From Porphyromonadaceae bacterium (GTDB taxonomy: Bacteria; Bacteroidota; Bacteroidia; Bacteroidales; Dysgonomonadaceae), in assembly GCA_021372865.1 (NCBI GenBank), contig JAJFTO010000018.1, positions 62,001-126,000 on the forward strand: a stretch of 64,000 nucleotides of DNA, written 5' to 3'. The position numbers were made by a program, and so were the translations under genes. This document shows positions 57,894 through 64,000 of this stretch, piece after piece. The first letter of the stretch is position 1. Each line of letters starts with the position of its first letter. The notes beneath the pieces are model-generated. The model saw only the letters and a list, made by a program, of their open reading frames with translations, was not told where the DNA came from and ran no database searches.

Positions 57894-58707
57894 AAGAAAA
57901 TGGACCACCATAAAAGAGTATGAAGATATTCTCTTCGATTTTTACAACGGCATCGCCCGCATCACCATCAACCGTCCCCGTTACCGAAACGCCTTTACGC
58001 CCACCACTACCGGAGAAATGAGCGATGCTTTGCGCATCTGCCGTGAGAAGGAGGAAGTAAGCGTGGTGGTACTCACCGGTGCAGGAGACAAGGCCTTCTG
58101 CTCGGGAGGCGACCAGAATGTGAAGGGAAAGGGAGGATATATCGGTAAGGATGGCGTACCGCGCCTCAACGTGCTGGATGTGCAGAAGCAGATCCGCTCC
58201 ATCCCCAAGCCGGTGATTGCCATGGTAAATGGTTATGCAATTGGTGGTGGACATGTGCTGCACGTGGTATGCGACCTGACCATTGCCTCCGAAAATGCCA
58301 TCTTCGGACAAACCGGGCCCCGCGTGGGTAGTTTCGACGCCGGCTTCGGTTCTTCCTATCTGGCACGCGTCGTGGGACAAAAGAAGGCACGTGAAATATG
58401 GTTTCTCTGCCGACAGTACAACGCACAGGAGGCATTGGAAATGGGACTGGTGAACAAAGTGGTACCCTTTGACCGCCTCGAGGATGAGGTGGTGGAGTGG
58501 GCAGAGACCATGATGCAACACAGTCCCCTCGCTCTGCGCATGATCAAGGCGGGACTCAATGCCGAGCTGGATGGACAGGCAGGCATTCAGGAACTGGCCG
58601 GCGATGCTACCATGCTCTACTACCTAACCGAGGAGGCACAGGAAGGAAAGCAGGCATTCCTGGAAAAACGAAAACCAGATTTCAAGAAGTTTCCCAAACT
58701 ACCCTAA
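57886..58707 (+). CDS. menB: 1,4-dihydroxy-2-naphthoyl-CoA synthase
   Basis: MenB closes the naphthoquinone ring from o-succinylbenzoyl-CoA. The 273-residue crotonase-fold protein carries [11 protein letters not shown] (oxyanion hole region), [17 protein letters not shown] and the MenB-specific [20 protein letters not shown], whose aspartate and glycines distinguish it from other crotonases. The C-terminal [15 protein letters not shown] end ([14 protein letters not shown]) is typical. It begins within the last codons of menD (8 bp overlap). Confidence 0.97.
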   Translation: MSERKWTTIKEYEDILFDFYNGIARITINRPRYRNAFTPTTTGEMSDALRICREKEEVSVVVLTGAGDKAFCSGGDQNVKGKGGYIGKDGVPRLNVLDVQKQIRSIPKPVIAMVNGYAIGGGHVLHVVCDLTIASENAIFGQTGPRVGSFDAGFGSSYLARVVGQKKAREIWFLCRQYNAQEALEMGLVNKVVPFDRLEDEVVEWAETMMQHSPLALRMIKAGLNAELDGQAGIQELAGDATMLYYLTEEAQEGKQAFLEKRKPDFKKFPKLP

Positions 58708-58731
58708 GCCAAAGTTGAATTATAAAAATTC

Positions 58732-59796
58732 ATGTTTAAAATAGAGATCATACCCTACAGGCTCCGGTTCAAAAAGCCGGCAGGTACCTCCCGGGGTATC
58801 TACACAGACCACCAGGTATGGTACGTCGTATTCCGCGACGATGAGGATCCTGCACATTTCGGCATTGGGGAGTGTGCGCCGCTGCATGATCTCAGCTGCG
58901 ACTTTGATGCAGGGTATGCCAACCGGCTGGCGTCCTTCTGCCGGATTATTGAGAATGAACAGCGGGTCGACACTGAATTGCTCCGTCTCCATCCCTCCAT
59001 CCTGTTCGGGATGGAGACGGCCATGCATCATTACAGGCAATGTTCATGGCAACTTTGGGACACCCCTTTCAGTCGGGGTGAAACTGGAATCGCCATCAAC
59101 GGCTTGATATGGATGGGGGAATTCCAGGAGATGATGCAACAGATTGAAGCGAAACTCGAAAAAGGTTTTAACTGTATCAAACTTAAGATCGGGGCGATTG
59201 ATTTTGAAAAGGAACTGACCTTATTGCAATTTATTCGAAGCCATTACTCCGCCAGGGAGGTGGAACTGCGTGTGGATGCCAACGGGGCTTTCAGCAGTGG
59301 GGAGGCAATGGAGAAGTTGCACCGGCTGGCCGAACTGGATATTCACTCCATCGAGCAGCCCATCCGGGCCGGACAGTGGATGGAGATGGAGCGGTTGTGC
59401 GGTTCCTCCCCCATTCCCGTCGCCCTGGATGAAGAGTTGATTGGCATTCATCCTCCCGCTGAAAAGAAAAAAATGCTGGAATCCATCCGGCCTCGATATA
59501 TCATCCTCAAGCCCACCCTCCACGGGGGGCTCAGCGGATGCAATGAATGGATTGCGCTGGCCAACGAGCTTGGAATCGGCTGGTGGATCACCTCGGCACT
59601 GGAGTCGAACATCGGACTGAACTGCATTGCTCAATGGTGTGCTACGCTGGACAATCCGCTTCCGCAGGGACTCGGAACCGGTTCTCTCTACATGAACAAC
59701 ATTTCGCTTCCTCTGGAGACCAGGGGCGACCGGCTTTGGTTTAAGACGGCAGGAGTATTTCCCGGTTTGAAAGAATTTCACGACGAAGATGAATAA
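58732..59796 (+). CDS. menC: o-Succinylbenzoate synthase
   Basis: MenC dehydrates SHCHC to o-succinylbenzoate; it is a member of the enolase superfamily. The 354-residue protein has the N-terminal capping domain and the barrel with CIKLKIG (catalytic KxK), RVDANGAFS (metal Asp), HSIEQPI (metal Glu), VALDEEL (metal Asp/Glu) and YIILKPTLHGG (second lysine). The order is the family order. It lies 24 bp after menB and overlaps menE by 8 bp. Family members can also racemise amino acids, but the locus fixes this role. Confidence 0.94.
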   Translation: MFKIEIIPYRLRFKKPAGTSRGIYTDHQVWYVVFRDDEDPAHFGIGECAPLHDLSCDFDAGYANRLASFCRIIENEQRVDTELLRLHPSILFGMETAMHHYRQCSWQLWDTPFSRGETGIAINGLIWMGEFQEMMQQIEAKLEKGFNCIKLKIGAIDFEKELTLLQFIRSHYSAREVELRVDANGAFSSGEAMEKLHRLAELDIHSIEQPIRAGQWMEMERLCGSSPIPVALDEELIGIHPPAEKKKMLESIRPRYIILKPTLHGGLSGCNEWIALANELGIGWWITSALESNIGLNCIAQWCATLDNPLPQGLGTGSLYMNNISLPLETRGDRLWFKTAGVFPGLKEFHDEDE

Positions 59797-60874
59797 GATA
59801 CGCATTGCCGGAAAGATGTTCAGTGCGGAGGAAATTCTTGCAGTGCAACATGAGGTCTTTTTCGATCAGTCGCCCTTCCATCAACGACTTCTCCTTTTCC
59901 TTCGTGAATGGTTCTCACCGGGAAAAACCATCCGGCTTCAAACGTCGGGCTCTACTGGCCTGCCCAAACAGATTACCGTACGCAAAGAGCAGATGGTACA
60001 AAGCGCCTTGATGACCTGCGACTTCTTTCAACTGAAAGAAAATGAAAAAGCACTTCTCTGCCTTCCTCTTGATTATATTGCTGGGAAGATGATGGTTGTA
60101 CGAGCCATCTGCACAGGAATGGACCTCTTTCCGGTGACGCCCTCCGGCCATCCGCTGGCAGAGACAACAGACAAGTTTGACTTTGCAGCAATGGTGCCAT
60201 TACAGGTGTACAATGCACTTCAGTCGCCGGAAGAGAAACAGCAGTTCTCCCAAATAAAAAGGGTGATCATTGGGGGTGGAGCCATTGACCCGCAATTGGA
60301 AGAGGCACTGAAAGAACTGCCAAACGCACTCTACTCCACGTACGGTATGACCGAAACGGTATCGCATATTGCCCTTCGAAAGATAAACGGGGAGGATGCA
60401 TCCAGCTATTATTTCCCGCTTCCGGGAGTCAGTCTAAAACTATCCGAAGAGCAGACACTGATTATCCACGCGCCTCACGTGGCCAATGAGACGGTGGTTA
60501 CCAATGACATCGCCGAGATCCGTTCCGATGGCACTTTCCGCATCCTGGGAAGAAAGGACAACGTGATCGACACGGGAGGCATCAAAGTACAGGCAGAACT
60601 GGTGGAAAAAATCTTACGACCCTTTATAAATGGAAACTTTGCCATCACCGCGGTACCGCATCCGCGGCTGGGAGAGGCTGTCGTGCTGCTGATTGAACCC
60701 ATAAACAATCCCGCGATTCTCAAAAGGGAGATTGAACAGCTTCTGCCGCGCTATCAGCGCCCCTTCCATATCCTTGTCGTAGAATCAATCCCGCAAACCG
60801 GAAGCGGTAAGACCGACCGTACAGCCGCAAAAAAACTGGCAATAAAAAAAGTTTCATTGCCAGATTCAATGTAA
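59789..60874 (+). CDS. menE: o-Succinylbenzoate-CoA ligase
   Basis: MenE adenylates and thioesterifies o-succinylbenzoate. The 361-residue protein is a compact ANL-family ligase: P-loop LQTSGSTGLPKQ, STYGMTETVSHI (A5 region), RILGRKDNVIDTGGIKV (A8 hinge) and the catalytic lysine in TGSGKTDR (A10). It is about 90 residues shorter than the E. coli enzyme, mostly in the N-terminal domain, as in other Bacteroidota. It is the last gene of the operon; menA and menH are not in the window. Confidence 0.94.
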   Translation: MNKIRIAGKMFSAEEILAVQHEVFFDQSPFHQRLLLFLREWFSPGKTIRLQTSGSTGLPKQITVRKEQMVQSALMTCDFFQLKENEKALLCLPLDYIAGKMMVVRAICTGMDLFPVTPSGHPLAETTDKFDFAAMVPLQVYNALQSPEEKQQFSQIKRVIIGGGAIDPQLEEALKELPNALYSTYGMTETVSHIALRKINGEDASSYYFPLPGVSLKLSEEQTLIIHAPHVANETVVTNDIAEIRSDGTFRILGRKDNVIDTGGIKVQAELVEKILRPFINGNFAITAVPHPRLGEAVVLLIEPINNPAILKREIEQLLPRYQRPFHILVVESIPQTGSGKTDRTAAKKLAIKKVSLPDSM

Positions 60875-60905
60875 TCGCTACGTCAACAAATGAAGTAGAA
60901 ATCGT

Positions 60906-62804
60906 TTATTCTCCCTTTCGGGGGCGACGCAACCGGGGCTCCTTTCCCTCCTGGGTACGCGGTCTCCTGCTGCGTTCTCCATTTGAAGCATCTCCTGACC
61001 GGACGGGCGTTCTTTTTTTGAAGTCTCCTGGCTTGTCCTCTTTTCCAAAAGCAGGTTTACGGCCCTTATTACCGGGACCATACGACCGCTCACGCAGTGT
61101 ATGATCTTCCCTTGAGAAGCCACCCCGATCCTTGCTTCGGGCATCGAACGAACGTCCCTTTTGTTCGAACTCTTTATCGGCTCTGAAACCTCCCGGCTTC
61201 CTTTCTCTTTCGTTGTTTCGGTCACGTGGAGGATATTCTTTTTTGAAGGGCTTTACACCTGTGTTGTGACGACTCGCATCGTTTCGTTCGCCCGGTTCAC
61301 CTCTTTTTTCATATGGGCGCCGTTCAGTCTTAAAGGATCTTTCTCCTCTTCTTTCAGGTCTTTCAGGCCTTTCTCCTCTTCTTTCAGATCTTTCACCTCT
61401 TTCAGGTCTTCCGCCTCTTCTTTCAGGTCTCTCTTGTCTGGCTGGCCGGTCAAATTCGTCCTGTCCCTCCCCTTCTCTCTCTGCTCGTTTTGAACGACGA
61501 TATCCTTCTTTTGAGTTTCGTTCAGCCTGATAATCATGCTCCTTGCGCTGTTCCCGACCCGCTTCCTCTTTCGGACGTTCTCTGCGTTTACCTGAAAAAA
61601 TCTCATATTCACGCATTTCACATTCGAGCGCCCCGTTATAGAGGAAGAAACGACGGGTGTGCTTCAGGCCGATAGCATCGAATGATTCTTTCCGGTAGCT
61701 CAGAATGTAGGCGTTAAAACCTGAAAAAATATGCTTCAGCCGTTCACCAATCATCGCGTAGAGCACCTCCAGTTCGTCCACTTTCAAACGTTCCCCATAG
61801 GGGGGATTGGTGATCAGTATCCCTTCTGAATCGGGCGCCTCTGTATATTGCTGAAAAGGTTTTACACTCAGATCTATATATTTTTTTAATCCGGCGTTTT
61901 TGATATTCTTTTCGGCAATGGCGATTGCCTGGGGAGAGATATCTGAGCCGATGATGCGGTGCTTCAGTTCACGTGTACCGGAATCGTCGTTATAAATGGC
62001 GCTGAACAGTTCCTCATCGAAATCCTTCCATTTTTCAAAAGCAAAATGTTGGCGATGAATGCCGGGGGGAATGCCCATGGCAATCATCGCAGCCTCAATC
62101 AGGATCGTACCGGAACCGCACATCGGATCAATGAAAGTAGTATCTCCCTTCCATCCCGATTTCAGGATTATCCCTGCAGCCAGTACTTCGCTGATTGGCG
62201 CTTCGGTTTGGGCCACCCGATAGCCTCGCTTGTGCAGCGACTCGCCGGAACTGTCCAGCGAGAGGGTGCATTTGTTGTGCGAGACATGAATATTGAAAAC
62301 CACATCGGGGTTGGTCAAGCTCACCGAAGGGCGTTTATCATACCGCTCTGCAAACCAGTCAGCAATGGCATCCTTCACTTTGTAGGCCACAAACTTGGAG
62401 TGGGTGAAGATGTGGGAATAGACCACCGCATCAATTGAGAAGGTGGTGTTCAGGGATAGATAATCATCCCAGTTCACCAGTTTCACGGCTTCATAGACCT
62501 CATCAGCAGTTTCAGCCTTGAAGTTGTAGATGGGCTTAAGAATCCGCAATGCGGTACGACAATGCAGATTGGCTTTATACATCAGCGCATTGTCACCGGT
62601 AAACGACACCATCCGGGTGCCGATCTCCACATTGTTGGCACCCAGCCCTATCAACTCCTCTGCCAGCACATCCTCCAACTCTGCCAGGGTTTTGGCGATC
62701 ATGGGAAATTCTTCACTATGTCGGGTGATTCCCACCTCAGAAGTGAGTCCCTGCCGGTTTTCTACCGGTTCATTCTCATCACGAAATCGTTCGTCTTCGT
62801 TCAT
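60906..62804 (-). CDS. THUMP-domain RNA methyltransferase (RlmL-like) with long charged tail
   Basis: The first about 400 residues are an RlmL/YcbY-type N2-guanine rRNA methyltransferase: a THUMP domain (about 35-160), then the SAM-binding Rossmann fold with FIDPMCGSGTILIEAA, GSDISPQAI and the catalytic TNPPYGERL (NPPY at 333-336). Residues about 405-632 are a low-complexity tail very rich in Arg, Glu, Lys, Gly and Pro with repeated RPERRGER units. This tail is absent from ordinary RlmL and could bind RNA (inference). The ATG at 62804 is used; a TTG three codons earlier and an internal ATG at residue 35 (MIAKTL) are alternatives. Confidence 0.9.
   Translation of the reverse strand: MNEDERFRDENEPVENRQGLTSEVGITRHSEEFPMIAKTLAELEDVLAEELIGLGANNVEIGTRMVSFTGDNALMYKANLHCRTALRILKPIYNFKAETADEVYEAVKLVNWDDYLSLNTTFSIDAVVYSHIFTHSKFVAYKVKDAIADWFAERYDKRPSVSLTNPDVVFNIHVSHNKCTLSLDSSGESLHKRGYRVAQTEAPISEVLAAGIILKSGWKGDTTFIDPMCGSGTILIEAAMIAMGIPPGIHRQHFAFEKWKDFDEELFSAIYNDDSGTRELKHRIIGSDISPQAIAIAEKNIKNAGLKKYIDLSVKPFQQYTEAPDSEGILITNPPYGERLKVDELEVLYAMIGERLKHIFSGFNAYILSYRKESFDAIGLKHTRRFFLYNGALECEMREYEIFSGKRRERPKEEAGREQRKEHDYQAERNSKEGYRRSKRAEREGEGQDEFDRPARQERPERRGGRPERGERSERRGERPERPERRGERSFKTERRPYEKRGEPGERNDASRHNTGVKPFKKEYPPRDRNNERERKPGGFRADKEFEQKGRSFDARSKDRGGFSREDHTLRERSYGPGNKGRKPAFGKEDKPGDFKKRTPVRSGDASNGERSRRPRTQEGKEPRLRRPRKGE
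61345..61430 (-). repeat. Short tandem-like repeat encoding the RPERRGE-rich tail
   Basis: On the plus strand CCTCTTCTTTCAGRTCT occurs at 61345-61361, 61375-61391 and 61414-61430, spaced 30 and 39 bp with related sequence between. Both spacings are multiples of 3, so length changes would keep the frame. It lies inside the tail of the methyltransferase gene. Confidence 0.75.
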
Positions 62805-62825
62805 TCTTTTCAACTAAATCAGCTA

Positions 62826-62833
62826 CAAAGATA
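62826..62833 (-). promoter_or_regulatory. -7 box upstream of the methyltransferase gene
   Basis: Read on the minus strand this is TATCTTTG, 21 nt before the ATG at 62804. It predicts a leader of about 15 nt and supports the 62804 start rather than the internal ATG. Confidence 0.55.
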
Positions 62834-62930
62834 ACACTCGTAAAACGATTTTACCTCACAAAAACTAAATTCCCCACCATGAGCTGATACAAAGGTTGAC
62901 ATACCCCAGTTTGTAACGGTTGATAATGAC

Positions 62931-64000
62931 CTATTTTAGCGTAATCTCTTTTATATTGGGGCTGTAATATCCGTCGGTTTTACGAAAAAAATATTCTTTT
63001 ATCTCTTCCAGTTTTTCTGGATACTGTGAGGATAAATTCTTTTTCTGGCCGATATCCTCTTTTAAATTATACAACCCGAATTCAGTCATATTACCCAGTT
63101 CGTTCCCCGTGAGATTACGTCCCGGGCCACCATAGGGGGGTATCATTGCCCAATCACCCATACGGATAGCCAATTTTCCACTTGCTTCATGCACCAGACT
63201 CTTACGTCCCTCGTTTGATTTACCAAGCAGGGCTGAAAGAATATTTTCACTATCGAATTCTCCCTGCAATGGCTGTCCGACCAGTTCGGATAAAGAAGCC
63301 AGCAAGTCCATCTGGCAAACCATCGCCTCGGAGGTAGCCGGTGTAATCCTACCTTTCCAGTAGACGAAGAACGGCACGTGTGTGCCTGCGTCAAAAAGGC
63401 TGTATTTTCCTCCACGGAGAGGCCCCGCCGGGGTATGATCGCCCAACAGTTCTACTGCCTGATCCTTGTACCCGTCGTCCAATACAGGGCCATTGTCGCT
63501 TGAAAAAATAACCAGGGTATTTTCGAGCAATCCCAGCTCTTCCAGTTGATGCAGTACCTCTCCCACGCACCAGTCTGCTTCGGCAATGGCATCACCTCGC
63601 GGTCCCAACCCGGTAGCACCTGCAAAACGCTGGTGGGGCGCGCGCGGGACATGGGGCTGGTGCAATCCGTAATAAAGGAAAAAGGGATTTTCTTTATTCT
63701 GCTGAATAAAGTTTTTTACTTTACCCACAAAGTAATCGGCCATATCCTCGTCAACCCATCTGGCCTTTTCTCCACCCTTCATAAATCCGATACGGGGAAT
63801 ACCGTTGACGATGGAGTTATTATGCCCGTGTGACCATTGCATCTTCAGTAATTCAGGGTGGGTGAGTGCAGTCGGCTCGCCCTCAAAATTCTCTTTATAA
63901 CTTACCTCAATGGGGTCATCCTTTTCGAGTCCCACCACGTTTCCGTTCTCTACGAAAACTGTGGGAACACGGTCATTTGTGGCTGCAATGAGGCATGAGT
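62931..64000 (-). CDS. Sulfatase (arylsulfatase A-like, S1 family), N-terminus outside window
   Basis: This is the C-terminal part of a formylglycine-dependent sulfatase; 356 residues are visible and the frame stays open to the window edge. The visible start SCLIAATNDRVPTVFVENG matches the middle of arylsulfatases. NPFFLYYGLHQPHVPRAP, LVIFSSDNGPV (metal-binding DN) and LRGGKYSLFDAGTHVPFFVYW are S1 signatures. The catalytic CxPSR motif lies outside the window. The C-terminal subdomain has GLYNLKEDIGQKKNLSSQYP, where sulfatases usually have YDLxxDPxExxN. The substrate is unknown. It lies 126 bp upstream of the methyltransferase gene on the same strand. Confidence 0.92.
   Translation of the reverse strand, partial: SCLIAATNDRVPTVFVENGNVVGLEKDDPIEVSYKENFEGEPTALTHPELLKMQWSHGHNNSIVNGIPRIGFMKGGEKARWVDEDMADYFVGKVKNFIQQNKENPFFLYYGLHQPHVPRAPHQRFAGATGLGPRGDAIAEADWCVGEVLHQLEELGLLENTLVIFSSDNGPVLDDGYKDQAVELLGDHTPAGPLRGGKYSLFDAGTHVPFFVYWKGRITPATSEAMVCQMDLLASLSELVGQPLQGEFDSENILSALLGKSNEGRKSLVHEASGKLAIRMGDWAMIPPYGGPGRNLTGNELGNMTEFGLYNLKEDIGQKKNLSSQYPEKLEEIKEYFFRKTDGYYSPNIKEITLK

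Noticed and set aside
61161..61493. Plus-strand frame rich in Ser and Phe
   Set aside because: It is the antisense reading of the repetitive Arg/Glu tail of the methyltransferase gene; low complexity explains the open frame.

Overview
The window is a 64 kb chromosomal stretch from a member of the Bacteroidota, most likely the order Bacteroidales (Dysgonomonadaceae/Porphyromonadaceae-like; the family is inference). The evidence is a SusC/SusD polysaccharide utilisation locus, many signal-peptide and lipobox proteins, Bacteroidota-type -7 boxes (TAnnTTTG) upstream of many genes, almost no Shine-Dalgarno sequences, and Bacteroidota-typical neighbours (dut-TPR-DUF4292-EnvC, NfeD-FloA, the men operon). 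Coding density is high and no gene-free stretch exceeds 300 bp. I saw no rRNA, tRNA, CRISPR array, insertion sequence or phage gene.

Region by region. 1-3726: the end of a complex I operon (nuoL partial, nuoM, nuoN). 3813-5962: a TrkH/KtrB plus TrkA/KtrA potassium uptake pair. 5959-7935 (minus): queG-ruvB. 8088-10496: a polysaccharide flippase and a family 2 glycosyltransferase, convergent with rnr (10483-12627, minus). 12747-18389: an NAD-dependent epimerase, dapB, lepB, a WbqC-family gene and gltX. 18394-21222: two Stealth-family sugar-phosphate transferases around a DUF5672 gene, in visibly AT-richer DNA. 21456-25047: a 7TM-HD phosphodiesterase convergent with guaA. 25257-29103: a TPR/PD40 protein, NfeD, FloA and a nucleoside phosphorylase. 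29192-34083: a secreted M16 protease, a small NTF2-like protein and a NupG-like nucleoside transporter.

34111-34300 is an unusual non-coding block of tiny hairpins separated by GTTATTC-like spacers. 34311-38818 (minus) is the cluster dut, TPR protein, DUF4292 lipoprotein, EnvC-like protein. 38974-39699 is a conserved-looking gene of unknown function.

39731-54534 is a polysaccharide utilisation locus: a membrane-spanning SusR-like regulator, SusC, SusD, a LamG lipoprotein in the SusE position, two glycoamylase-like (GH144-like) lipoproteins, a secreted serine esterase between them, and a GH3 beta-glucosidase. GH144-like endo-enzymes plus GH3 suggest beta-1,2-glucan as substrate (inference). 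Glycan would be bound and cut at the surface, imported by SusCD, and finished to glucose by the GH3 enzyme.

54661-60874 is a compact menaquinone operon (hotdog thioesterase, menF, menD, menB, menC, menE) with overlapping genes. Its quinone product would serve the complex I encoded at the other end of the window. A 12-bp inverted repeat overlaps its promoter. 60906-62804 (minus) is a THUMP-domain rRNA methyltransferase with a long, charged, repetitive tail, and 62931-64000 (minus) is a partial sulfatase.
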